From contig JAMPIE010000005.1 in NCBI GenBank assembly GCA_023663135.1, positions 50,968 to 114,967 of the forward strand: 64,000 nt of DNA. Reading direction: 5' to 3'. Below are positions 17,802-26,226 of this stretch, piece by piece (the stretch's first letter is position 1; every line of letters begins with the position of its first letter). This stretch comes from Alloprevotella sp. (lineage in GTDB: Bacteria > Bacteroidota > Bacteroidia > Bacteroidales > Muribaculaceae). The notes below the pieces were generated by a model. It saw only the letters and a list, made by a program, of their open reading frames with translations, did not search any database and had not been told where the DNA came from. The translations under genes and the position numbers were made by a program.

Positions 17802-18728
17802 ATGGGCCCTCATCTTTCCCGCGCTAAGTGCCTCTTTTGGCTCCCGATGCTCCTGGCCGCTCTCTTCCAGGCTTCTCATGCGCAGGCTCAGATGAGGGCC
17901 GGACAGGTTGACCTCTTCGTGGGCCTCGACTTCAATTATCGCGATGTGTTCCACAATGATCGCGTCTACGATGTCATGGTGCGCCTCACTCCAGGCATCA
18001 AGTGGCGTCTCCCCCACCGCTTTGAACTCGCCGCCGCGGCCTACATCCCAGTCATAAACCAATATGGCCCGGCTTATCGCAATCCCGGAATCTATGTGGC
18101 CTCTCTCTCTTGGCAGACGGCCATCGGCAATCGTCTGCGACTAAAGGCATCGGGGGGTGTCTTCTCTTGGGAGCGCTATGGCCTCGACCTCAAGACGCTC
18201 ACTATCATCAACCCCTGGCTCGCTTTCTCGGCTGAGGCCGGGCTTACCGGCCACCTCAATGTCTCCGATGGTTGGAACTGCAGCCCCATGGAGAGGCTCA
18301 CTTTCCTCGCGGGCCCCGAGGTGTGGCTCAGCCGATGGACCACCCAGATGTGGGTCAAGGCTGGCCGCTTCGTCTATGGTGATTATGGAGTCAAGGCTGA
18401 GGCCTATCGCCATTTCAAGCATGTGAGCGTCGGCATCTGGGCTTCCTATAGCCAGCAGGTCAAGGAAAATGCGGGCTTCAATATCATCGTGATGCTCCCC
18501 CCCTACAAGCGCTCTCGTCATAAGGTCAATCTCCGTCCGGCGGCCGATTTCCAGCTCGGATATCGCATGGAGGCCAACCCTTATTCTACGCGACAGTATG
18601 TCACCGACCCGGAGCAAAATGTCCGCTCAGGTTGGGCCGACCCCGACCTCCTCCCCTGGGGTCCTGACACTATGAAGCCCGATTTCGTCTATCGGAATGA
18701 AAAAAATGACTCAATCAAAGCAAAATGA
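17802..18728 (+). CDS. outer-membrane beta-barrel protein of the exopolysaccharide module
   Basis: 308 residues. Signal peptide ending in HAQAQ, then alternating amphipathic strands typical of a beta-barrel (DLFVGLDFNYRDVF, RLRLKASGGVFSWERYG, HVSVGIWASYSQQV). The segment DYGVKAEAYRHFKHVSVGIWASYS and the following loops resemble the C-terminal barrel of YjbH-type exopolysaccharide proteins; this is pattern judgement, not a search. A TTG 18 bp upstream is an alternative start. Its stop overlaps the start of the next gene as ATGA, so the two are coupled. Probable role: outer-membrane secretion or modification of the polymer handled by Wza and Wzc. Confidence 0.7.
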   Translation: MGPHLSRAKCLFWLPMLLAALFQASHAQAQMRAGQVDLFVGLDFNYRDVFHNDRVYDVMVRLTPGIKWRLPHRFELAAAAYIPVINQYGPAYRNPGIYVASLSWQTAIGNRLRLKASGGVFSWERYGLDLKTLTIINPWLAFSAEAGLTGHLNVSDGWNCSPMERLTFLAGPEVWLSRWTTQMWVKAGRFVYGDYGVKAEAYRHFKHVSVGIWASYSQQVKENAGFNIIVMLPPYKRSRHKVNLRPAADFQLGYRMEANPYSTRQYVTDPEQNVRSGWADPDLLPWGPDTMKPDFVYRNEKNDSIKAK

Positions 18729-19471
18729 AGCATCTTTTACTAAACCTTTTTTTGCTTTCGGTTGTTTCCTTTGCATACGGACAACAATACACCGGCATGT
18801 CAGGCCTCATAAATGTCCCCTCTGCCGATATGGACTCCGCTGGTGATGCCCGCATAGGCGCTCACTTCCTCAATCGTTATTCACTCCCCACTGGCTCTTT
18901 TGCTTATCCCGATGGCAAGCCCTACCACTCTTACGATTTCTACCTCTCCATCACGCCATTCCGCTGGATGGAGCTCGGCTACACTTTCACCCTCTTCAGG
19001 GCTCTCAACAGCCATGGAGTGTATGCCTACAATCGTAAAGACAGGTATTTCTCCGTCAAGTTTGCTCCCTTCCGCGAGAGCAAGCTTCTCCCGGCTATCG
19101 CCGTCGGCGCCAACGATTTCATCGATTCGAGCTTCAAGATTGATGACCCCGGTGGAAGTGGGTTCTTCTGTAATTTCTATTTGGCAGCCACTAAACATAT
19201 CCCCCTTGGCTCCCATGGCGGCGTCGTCGGCGTCTCTGCCGTCTATCGCCATTTCACCCACAAGTGTAGCCGCAAGTGGGATGGCCTCGTCGGTGGCCTC
19301 ACCTACTCTCCTCCATTTGCTCCTTCGCTGCGCTTCATCGCTGAATGGACCGGCTGCGACGTCAATGTCGGCGCCGACTGTCTCCTCTTCCGCCATCTTC
19401 TCATCCAGGCTTCGCTCCAGGACGGCAAGTTCCCCTCGGCCGGACTTTGCTACGTCGTCAATCTTTTCTGA
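18725..19471 (+). CDS. YjbH-like exopolysaccharide protein (N-terminal type)
   Basis: 248 residues. A signal peptide (MKHLLLNLFLLSVVSFAYG) precedes QQYTGMSGLINVPSADM, which matches the start of the YjbH/DUF940 domain (GxxGLIxxPTA-like). The rest alternates strands such as WMELGYTFTLFRA and YFSVKFAPF and ends in a final strand, YVVNLF, as barrel proteins do. E. coli YjbH is about 700 residues; here the family seems divided over two coupled genes, this one like the N-terminal part and the preceding one like the C-terminal barrel. Function is inferred from the cluster. Confidence 0.75.
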   Translation: MKHLLLNLFLLSVVSFAYGQQYTGMSGLINVPSADMDSAGDARIGAHFLNRYSLPTGSFAYPDGKPYHSYDFYLSITPFRWMELGYTFTLFRALNSHGVYAYNRKDRYFSVKFAPFRESKLLPAIAVGANDFIDSSFKIDDPGGSGFFCNFYLAATKHIPLGSHGGVVGVSAVYRHFTHKCSRKWDGLVGGLTYSPPFAPSLRFIAEWTGCDVNVGADCLLFRHLLIQASLQDGKFPSAGLCYVVNLF

Positions 19472-19519
19472 TTTCTATACACATACATACAATACACATC
19501 TCTAAAAACACCCACACAC

Positions 19520-20719
19520 ATGATGAACAAGTTTCTGTATGCAGGCTCCATCGTCCTCCTGGCCGCCTCCTTCGCCTCTTGCAAAAACGACGACCCGGGG
19601 ATCGCTCCCGCTCCTCCCACCGTGGAGTTAGCTCCAAACACCCTCACCGGAATCATCACCGACCAGCAGGGTGAGCCTGTAAGCGATGCCACTGTCACCG
19701 CCGGCTCTCTCTCTGCCACAACCGACGCCAATGGCGTTTATACCATCAACGGCATTCCCGCCGGCAAATATGAGGTCTCCGCTTCACACAAGTACACCTA
19801 CACCGCAAAGGGCTCCGTAACCATCGCCGACTCCAAAAACACCGTCAACAGCGTTTGGTGCGCCCAGCTCATCACCGACCCCAACGCCTCAGGCATCAAG
19901 CGCCACAATGCCGACGTCAATGTAACCACTACCGCCGGCGGGCATGGCGACATCGAGACCACAGCCCTCCGTGGCAACGATAAGGCCGAGGTGCTCATCG
20001 GCGTCTCTGTCGACCCCTCGACCGTCCCCGCCAGCACCAACATCATCATCACTCCCGTATACTCCTACGAGACCGCCTCTTTGGCCGGTCGCGCTCAGGC
20101 CGAGGACGGCCTTCTTCTCGGCGCAAATGTCTCCTCGTCTGATGCAAACCTTAAGCTCCAGAAGCCTATCGACCTCACCTTCAATGTCGACAACAGCGTC
20201 TCCGACATCGTCGAGACTCGTCGCCTCGTGGGTGACAAGTGGGAGACTGTGGACCATGATATCAATGCCGACGGCGACCTCGTTATCCCCACCGACCAGC
20301 TCGGCACTTTCGGCCTCTTTGTCCCCATGGAGGTTTCCGAGACTCCCGCTCCGCAGGCCATCGCGCTTTCCCCCAAGGTGTTTGACAATCTCTATGGCAA
20401 GTCGGTTATGAACATCACCGGCTCAAGCTACGACTACTTCATCGGCGGGACCATCGACTCCGGCGCCTCCAACTCTCTCGAGGCGCTCCTCGTCGAGCAG
20501 CTCGCCCGAATGGTCTCCTCCGCCAAGTTCTCTTTCGCCGCCGAGTATCCCCTCAACATGCAGCTCCCCATCGGCACCGGCGTTGAACTCAAAGCCACCC
20601 AGCAAAACACCAAGGTGACAATCACCTCCACCAATGGCGCCGCCTCCGGCCTCCGCTACGGCCCCGTCACCGTCTCCGCCATCTCCTACAACCGCGACCA
20701 CAACGGCGGCTCCAACTAA
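19520..20719 (+). CDS. lipoprotein with carboxypeptidase-regulatory-like domain
   Basis: 399 residues. Signal ending FASC, lipidated on C21 (C20 if the second ATG, 3 bp later, is used). A CarboxypepD_reg-like beta-sandwich lies at about 41-105: LTGIITDQQGEPVSDATVTAGSL… and GVYTINGIPAGKYEVS. The remaining 290 residues are predicted beta-rich and end in a short strand; I recognise no further domain. It follows the YjbH-like gene by 48 bp and precedes a terminator, so it is probably the last member of the exopolysaccharide operon; it could bind the polymer at the cell surface. Confidence 0.75.
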   Translation: MMNKFLYAGSIVLLAASFASCKNDDPGIAPAPPTVELAPNTLTGIITDQQGEPVSDATVTAGSLSATTDANGVYTINGIPAGKYEVSASHKYTYTAKGSVTIADSKNTVNSVWCAQLITDPNASGIKRHNADVNVTTTAGGHGDIETTALRGNDKAEVLIGVSVDPSTVPASTNIIITPVYSYETASLAGRAQAEDGLLLGANVSSSDANLKLQKPIDLTFNVDNSVSDIVETRRLVGDKWETVDHDINADGDLVIPTDQLGTFGLFVPMEVSETPAPQAIALSPKVFDNLYGKSVMNITGSSYDYFIGGTIDSGASNSLEALLVEQLARMVSSAKFSFAAEYPLNMQLPIGTGVELKATQQNTKVTITSTNGAASGLRYGPVTVSAISYNRDHNGGSN

Positions 20720-20747
20720 CCCCCCCCTCGTCCCCATCCCCCCACAA

Positions 20748-20773
20748 AGCCCCCGGCCCATCCGCCGGGGGCT
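20748..20773 (+). terminator. hairpin ending the exopolysaccharide operon
   Basis: Perfect 10-bp stem agcccccggc (20748-20757) with gccgggggct (20764-20773), loop ccatcc. A pyrimidine-rich stretch (tcctcattctt) follows instead of a pure T-run. Confidence 0.7.
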
Positions 20774-20843
20774 TCCTCATTCTTCCCACCATGACACGGC
20801 CGAGTACTCCCCCACACTCCACGCTTCGTTGCAAAAAAATTGT

Positions 20844-20851
20844 TACCTTTG
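20844..20851 (+). promoter_or_regulatory. -7 element only 4 nt before a start codon
   Basis: TACCTTTG is followed by cgct and then the ATG at 20856. With the usual Bacteroidetes geometry transcription would begin at or within a few bases of the A of ATG. See the finding on leaderless messages. Confidence 0.6.
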
Positions 20852-20855
20852 CGCT

Positions 20856-21710
20856 ATGATTCGTCTCCTTTCTTATATTATAATAGCCTTGGCAATTCCA
20901 GCCGCTGTATGCGCTCAGTCTCCTGCCGACCCTGCCATGGGCCAATACATGTCTCTGGCGCTTAAGGCCGACTCGCTCATGAACGCCGAGCAATGGACCC
21001 TGGCGGCCGAGGCTTACCAAACCGCCATGAGGCTCGAGCCGGCCAACGGCCTCAACCCTCTGCTGATGTGCAACATGGGCATGTGCCTCAATGAGGCGGG
21101 CGATGTTGAGGGCGCCATCGTGGCGCTCTCCCACGCTCGTTCTATGATGCCCCGTTCCTCTGCGGCGGCTCTGCGGCGCGCTCAGGTGTTTCGCGGCGCC
21201 GGCCTCGACGATGAGGCTTATGCCGACCTCTCTGATGCCATTGCCATCGACTCCACTCTGGTCGAGGCGCGCCTCCTCCGTGGCATTATGGCTCTCAGAC
21301 GCGACAGCATCCCTCGCGCTCAGACCGATTTTCTCGCGCTCTCGGCTCTCCCCGGCAAGGAGGCTACCATCGGCGCTGCCACCGGTTTTGCCCTCCTATA
21401 TATGGCCATCGGCGATTACGCTCAGGCCATCCCTCCACTCTCCACTCTCATTGAAAATGACCCTTCCGACCCAGATTGGCGTGGTCGTCGCGCTCTTTGC
21501 CGCATCCTCTCTGCCGACCCCTCCGGCGCCTCTGAAGACCTGGCCGAGGCTATGCGCTCCGACCCCGAGAACGCCGAGCTTTTCCTATACCGCGCTATGC
21601 TCGACCGCCTCAGGCTCCGACACGAGGAGGCTAAGTACGACTCTCGCCACGCCATCACTCTCGGCCTCGACCCCGACTATGTCGACCAGATGATGAAGAT
21701 GGTTCCCTGA
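20856..21710 (+). CDS. secreted tetratricopeptide-repeat protein
   Basis: 284 residues. A signal peptide (MIRLLSYIIIALAIPAAVCA) precedes about six TPR units: AEAYQTAMRLEPAN, AIVALSHARSMMP, AYADLSDAIAIDS, AQTDFLALSALPG, AIPPLSTLIENDP and ASEDLAEAMRSDPEN. It should be a periplasmic scaffold; partners are unknown. No other in-frame ATG upstream gives a signal peptide, so the start is secure even though it is only 4 nt behind a -7 element. The Crp-type regulator follows 85 bp later and may share the transcript. Confidence 0.85.
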   Translation: MIRLLSYIIIALAIPAAVCAQSPADPAMGQYMSLALKADSLMNAEQWTLAAEAYQTAMRLEPANGLNPLLMCNMGMCLNEAGDVEGAIVALSHARSMMPRSSAAALRRAQVFRGAGLDDEAYADLSDAIAIDSTLVEARLLRGIMALRRDSIPRAQTDFLALSALPGKEATIGAATGFALLYMAIGDYAQAIPPLSTLIENDPSDPDWRGRRALCRILSADPSGASEDLAEAMRSDPENAELFLYRAMLDRLRLRHEEAKYDSRHAITLGLDPDYVDQMMKMVP

Positions 21711-21795
21711 TTTGCTCCGCCCGCTCCTTTCGCTCTACAAAAACATTTCAAGGCTTGCACGCGTTTACTATTACACCAGCCCGCCCCCACTTCCC

Positions 21796-22497
21796 ATGGA
21801 CAGCATCTTCGAAACTCTTATCTCGCTCCCCCTCCTCAAGGGAATCTCCCCCGACAGACTCCATCACATCGTAAGCGCCACTCCCCTCCACTTCCTCAAA
21901 TATCTCGACCGCGAGCCCATCATTCAGCCCGATGACCCTATTAGCCATCTCACTTTCCTCATCAACGGAGCTGTGAGGGTATCCACGGCCAATCATACCG
22001 GTCGCTTCGCAGTTAGCCATACTCTCAAGGCCCCCGATGTGATTATTCCCGATTTCCTCTTCGGCAGATCTACCGTTTCCCCCTCTATGGTCTCGGCATT
22101 AGGATCAGCCGGTGTGGTGAAAATCGCAAAGGCCGACTATCTCAACATGCTCCGCTCCGACGAGATCCTCCTCCTTAATTATCTCAACCTCCTCTCGGCT
22201 GCTGCCCAGACTCGCATCGATGGTGTCTTGTCACTCACCGACGGCCGCCTTGAGGAGCGCATCGCGTTCTGGATTGTGGCCCTCACCCAGCGCTCGAGCG
22301 TCGACATCACTCTCTCCTGTAGACAGCGCGACCTATACAAGTTTTTTGGAGTCCAACGCTCCTCCTTCGTCGCCACTCTCGAGTCTATGGCGGAGAAAGG
22401 CATCTTAGGCTTTACCGACACTGAAATCTTCCCCCTCTCGCGAGAGATTCTGGTGTCGCTGCTGGTCAATTCGCGTCAAGACCCCGACGATGTTTGA
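21796..22497 (+). CDS. Crp/Fnr-family transcription regulator
   Basis: 233 residues. The N-terminal cyclic-nucleotide-binding-like beta-roll (about 10-125) includes LKGISPDRLHHIV, then PISHLTFLINGAVRV. A dimerisation helix is followed by a winged helix (about 150-225): LEERIAFWIVALTQRS, then LSCRQRDLYKFFGVQRSSFVATLESMAEKGIL, which is the helix-turn-helix. The cAMP phosphate-cassette arginine (RxA in E. coli CRP) is not evident, and there are no Fnr-type N-terminal cysteines, so the effector is unknown. The ATG at 21796 fits the domain start; the frame runs back 84 bp without a better start. Confidence 0.87.
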   Translation: MDSIFETLISLPLLKGISPDRLHHIVSATPLHFLKYLDREPIIQPDDPISHLTFLINGAVRVSTANHTGRFAVSHTLKAPDVIIPDFLFGRSTVSPSMVSALGSAGVVKIAKADYLNMLRSDEILLLNYLNLLSAAAQTRIDGVLSLTDGRLEERIAFWIVALTQRSSVDITLSCRQRDLYKFFGVQRSSFVATLESMAEKGILGFTDTEIFPLSREILVSLLVNSRQDPDDV

Positions 22498-22813
22498 GCC
22501 TTCTTTCTTATCTGAAATTATTATAAATTGCATCGGGTCTTATTTTTTTATGGTTTCTGCCTCTGAGGTTATTCTGAGGCCTGTTTTCTTGTCGGGTTCT
22601 TATTGGCAGCTCTTTCTTCTTTCACGGGAGCCGCGGGGCTAAACACCTATCGTTCAGCAAGTTTGCGGACGTAAATATTTTTGATATTTTTTTGGCGTTT
22701 TAATCAGCTGAGTTTCAATATGCTGAAATGTCGCTGAATTTTCCAAATTTTTTGGCGGTTGTTTTTATAAAATTTTATCTTCAATTTTGCACCCGTAATC
22801 ATTTAACCGCCCC
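22498..22813 (+). promoter_or_regulatory. AT-rich dnaA upstream region with a candidate promoter
   Basis: 316 bp without a gene. TATTTTTG at 22676-22683 fits the -7 consensus, giving a leader of about 125 nt for dnaA. The decamer ttttttggcg occurs twice, exactly 60 bp apart (22688-22697 and 22748-22757), and gctga occurs three times between 22707 and 22737, one each 15 and 11 bp apart. The stretch is strongly AT-rich. I see no DnaA-box (TTATNCACA-like) cluster, so I do not call it an origin. Confidence 0.45.
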
Positions 22814-24244
22814 ATGAATTCAACACCCTCCTCTTTTTCTCCCGACACCTTGTCGCATCCCATTGACCGCCGTGCTCTTTGGGACGACTGCCTGCGCATC
22901 TTCCGCGACAACCTGATGCCGGAGCAATACAAGGCATGGTTTGAGCCGATTACGTGTGTCAGCTGCTCCGACACCGACCTCGTCCTCCGGCTACCCTCGC
23001 CTTATTTCATGGAGCAGTTTGAGGAACAATATCGCAATCTCATCGGCCGCACTCTGGTAAAGGTCTATGGTCCCGGCATTAAGCTCAGCTATGAATTTAA
23101 TCAGGTGGGCAACGACCCCTCTACGGCTGTCCGTATGGCCGACAGCCGCCCCTCTGCGGCCGTGAAGCCTCGTCAAGGAGTCACTTCCAATCCTTTCCAG
23201 TCCACTCAGCAGACCGATATCGACCCGCAGCTCAATCCTCGCTATACTTTTGAGAATTATTGCGGCTCGCAGTCCAACATTGTGGCACGCACCATCGGCG
23301 AGGCCATCGGCGACAATCCAAAGTGCAAGACCTATAATCCGCTCTTTGTCTACGGCGCTCCAGGTGTCGGTAAGACCCACCTAATTCAAGCCATAGGTAT
23401 ACGCATCAAGGAGAAAAACCCATCAGCGCGTGTACTCTACATCACCGCCCGACTCTTTGAAAGCCAATACACCACCGCCGTACGTCAGGGTAAGATCAAC
23501 GACTTCATCAACTTCTACCAAAGCATTGATACCCTCATCATCGACGACATTCAAGACCTCATAGGCAAGAGCAGCACCCAAAACACCTTCTTCCATATCT
23601 TCAACCATCTCCACCAAAACCAGAAGCAGCTAATCCTCTCAAGCGACTGCCGACCCTCTCAGATGGAAGGGATGGAAGGCAGGCTCCTATCCCGATTTAA
23701 GTGGGGCGCCACCGCCGAGCTCGAGAAGCCTGACTATCAGCTCCGTCTCGCCGCCCTCCATCAGCGCGCCGCCCAAGACGGCCTTACCATCCCCACCGAG
23801 GTGCTCGATTTCATAGCAGCCAGCGTCACCGACTCCATCCGCGAGCTCGAGGGCATCGTCGTCAGCCTCCTGGCCCATGCCACCGTCCTCAATTGCGACA
23901 TCACCCTCGACCTGGCCAAGAAAGTGCTCGGCAACTCTGTCCGCATCCGTAAGAAATCTATCAACTTTGAGATGGTGGCCAATGCCGTAAGCGATCACTA
24001 TGGCATCACCCCTGAGCAGCTCTTCACCAAAAGCCGCAAACGCGAGATTAGCGACGCCCGCCAGGTAGTGATGTACATGGCCAAGAAACATGCAGGCCTC
24101 TCGCTACAAGCCATCGGCACCCGCCTGAGCCGCACTCATGCCACCGTCCTCTACGGCTGCAACACCATTGAGCAGCGTCTCGGCCTCGATAAGCAACTCC
24201 GCGACGACCTCGACAAGATCGAAGCCGCCATCCTCGCCTCCTGA
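22814..24244 (+). CDS. dnaA: chromosomal replication initiator DnaA
   Basis: 476 residues, close to the family average. Domain I (about 20-95) starts WDDCLRIFRDNLMPEQYKAWF; a variable linker leads to the AAA+ domain with Walker A GAPGVGKT (181-188), Walker B LIIDDIQDL, and sensor ILSSDCRPSQM. The C-terminal DNA-binding domain IV carries the DnaA signature near SRTHATVLYGC. It binds DnaA boxes and opens the origin. dnaN is not adjacent, as is common in Bacteroidetes. A hairpin separates it from lepA. Confidence 0.96.
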   Translation: MNSTPSSFSPDTLSHPIDRRALWDDCLRIFRDNLMPEQYKAWFEPITCVSCSDTDLVLRLPSPYFMEQFEEQYRNLIGRTLVKVYGPGIKLSYEFNQVGNDPSTAVRMADSRPSAAVKPRQGVTSNPFQSTQQTDIDPQLNPRYTFENYCGSQSNIVARTIGEAIGDNPKCKTYNPLFVYGAPGVGKTHLIQAIGIRIKEKNPSARVLYITARLFESQYTTAVRQGKINDFINFYQSIDTLIIDDIQDLIGKSSTQNTFFHIFNHLHQNQKQLILSSDCRPSQMEGMEGRLLSRFKWGATAELEKPDYQLRLAALHQRAAQDGLTIPTEVLDFIAASVTDSIRELEGIVVSLLAHATVLNCDITLDLAKKVLGNSVRIRKKSINFEMVANAVSDHYGITPEQLFTKSRKREISDARQVVMYMAKKHAGLSLQAIGTRLSRTHATVLYGCNTIEQRLGLDKQLRDDLDKIEAAILAS

Positions 24245-24290
24245 CACACCCTCCCCCTCCATCCATCACACCTTTTTTTTCATCTCCACC

Positions 24291-24326
24291 AAATCATCCC
24301 GGCCCGGCTATCGGCGCCGGGTGATT
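24291..24326 (+). terminator. hairpin terminator after dnaA
   Basis: Stem aaatcatcccggc (24291-24303) with gccgggtgattt (24315-24326), one bulged base, followed by T's. A T-run also precedes it at 24272-24280. Confidence 0.65.
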
Positions 24327-24350
24327 TTCATATAATAGAAAAAAAATCCT

Positions 24351-24358
24351 TACCTTTG
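24351..24358 (+). promoter_or_regulatory. -7 element of lepA
   Basis: TACCTTTG, 21 bp before the lepA ATG, directly behind the dnaA terminator. Confidence 0.7.
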
Positions 24359-24379
24359 CCGTGAATATCATTCAGCGAC

Positions 24380-26167
24380 ATGAACAATATCCGCAACTTC
24401 TGCATCATAGCTCATATCGACCACGGCAAGAGCACACTTGCCGACCGTCTCCTTGAATACACCAAGACCGTCGGAGGTAAGGACCTCCAGGCCCAGGTGC
24501 TCGACGATATGGATCTCGAGCGCGAGCGTGGAATCACCATCAAAAGCCACGCCATCCAGATGGACCACGAGATTGGCGGCCAAAAATATGTCCTCAACCT
24601 CATCGACACTCCGGGGCATGTCGACTTCTCCTATGAGGTGAGCCGCTCCATCGCCGCATGCGAGGGTGCCCTCCTTATCGTCGACGCCTCCCAAGGCATT
24701 CAGGCTCAGACCATCTCCAACCTATACATGGCCATCGACAACGACCTTGAGATCATCCCCGTCATCAATAAGATCGACCTCGACTCGGCTAAACCCGAAG
24801 AGGTTGAAGATGAAATCATCGAGCTCATAGGATGCAAGCGCGAGGACATCCTCCGCGCTTCCGGCAAGACAGGCCAAGGCATCCCCGAGGTGTTAAAAGC
24901 CATCGTCGAGCGCATCCCTGCTCCCAAAGGCGACCCACAAGCCCCTCTCCAAGCCCTCATCTTCGACTCCGTCTTCAACCCCTTCCGCGGCATCATAGCA
25001 TATTTCAAGATCGTCAACGGCCGCATCCGTAAAGACGATTTTGTCAAGTTTGTTGCCACCGGCAAGGAATATCACGCCGACGAAATCGGCATCCTTCGAC
25101 TCGACATGTCGCCCCGCGACGAGCTCTCGGCCGGCAATGTCGGATATATCATCTCAGGCATCAAGACCTCTAAGGAGGTGCGTGTAGGCGACACCATCAC
25201 CCATGTGGAGCGCCCCTGTGCCGAGGCCATCGACGGCTTTGAAGAGGTGAAGCCTATGGTGTTTGCCGGCGTCTACCCCATTGAGACCGAAGACTTTGAA
25301 AATCTGCGCGCCTCGCTCGAGAAACTCCAGCTCAACGATGCATCGCTCACCTTCCAGCCCGAGTCATCTATGGCTCTCGGTTTTGGCTTCAGATGCGGCT
25401 TCCTCGGCCTGCTTCATATGGAGATCGTCCAGGAGCGCCTCGGCCGCGAATTTGACATGGATGTCATCACCACAGTCCCCAACGTCTCTTATCGAGTCTA
25501 TGACAAAAAGGGAGCCATGACTGAAGTCCACAACCCCTCAGGCCTCCCCGACCTCACTCTCATCGACCATATCGAGGAGCCTTACATCCGCGCCTCTGTC
25601 ATCACTGCCGCCGACTTCATTGGCCCCATCATGACCCTCTGCCTGGCCAAGCGCGGCGAGCTCGTAAAGCAGGAATATATCTCCGGCAATCGCATGGAGA
25701 TGATCTTCGACATGCCCTTGGGAGAAATCGTCATCGACTTCTACGACAAGCTCAAAAGCATCTCTAAGGGCTATGCCTCTTTTGATTACCATCTCCATGA
25801 CTTCCGCGAGTCTAAGCTCGTCAAGCTCGACATCCTCCTCAACGGCGAGAGCGTCGACGCTCTCTCAACCCTCACCCACGCCGACAACGCCGTCACCTTT
25901 GGCCGACGTATGTGTGAAAAGCTCAAGGAACTTATCCCTCGTCAGCAGTTTGATATTGCCATCCAGGCAGCCATCGGCGCCAAAATCATTGCTCGCGAAA
26001 CCATCAAAGCGGTCCGCAAAGATGTTACGGCCAAATGTTATGGCGGCGACATCTCCCGTAAACGCAAGCTCCTTGAGAAACAAAAGAAAGGCAAGAAGCG
26101 CATGAAGCAGATTGGCTCTGTTGAGGTGCCTCAAAAGGCCTTCCTCGCCGTCCTTAAACTCGACTAA
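24380..26167 (+). CDS. lepA: elongation factor 4 (LepA)
   Basis: 595 residues. GTPase motifs in order: AHIDHGKST (P-loop), [16 protein letters not shown] and NKIDL. EF-G-like domains II, III and V follow, and the LepA-specific C-terminal domain contains [20 protein letters not shown], the usual near-terminal signature. It acts on the ribosome in initiation and assembly fidelity. It has its own promoter and is followed 59 bp later by nhaA on the same strand with no hairpin between, so read-through is likely. Confidence 0.97.
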   Translation: MNNIRNFCIIAHIDHGKSTLADRLLEYTKTVGGKDLQAQVLDDMDLERERGITIKSHAIQMDHEIGGQKYVLNLIDTPGHVDFSYEVSRSIAACEGALLIVDASQGIQAQTISNLYMAIDNDLEIIPVINKIDLDSAKPEEVEDEIIELIGCKREDILRASGKTGQGIPEVLKAIVERIPAPKGDPQAPLQALIFDSVFNPFRGIIAYFKIVNGRIRKDDFVKFVATGKEYHADEIGILRLDMSPRDELSAGNVGYIISGIKTSKEVRVGDTITHVERPCAEAIDGFEEVKPMVFAGVYPIETEDFENLRASLEKLQLNDASLTFQPESSMALGFGFRCGFLGLLHMEIVQERLGREFDMDVITTVPNVSYRVYDKKGAMTEVHNPSGLPDLTLIDHIEEPYIRASVITAADFIGPIMTLCLAKRGELVKQEYISGNRMEMIFDMPLGEIVIDFYDKLKSISKGYASFDYHLHDFRESKLVKLDILLNGESVDALSTLTHADNAVTFGRRMCEKLKELIPRQQFDIAIQAAIGAKIIARETIKAVRKDVTAKCYGGDISRKRKLLEKQKKGKKRMKQIGSVEVPQKAFLAVLKLD

Positions 26168-26226
26168 TCCAAAATACACACATTCTCATACCCAATCCAT
26201 TCAATCCACCTCCATCCCTCATCACC

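Noticed and set aside
22498..22813. Replication origin upstream of dnaA
   Set aside because: AT-rich with repeats, but I find no cluster of DnaA boxes, and dnaN or other origin-linked genes are absent. Kept only as an upstream region.
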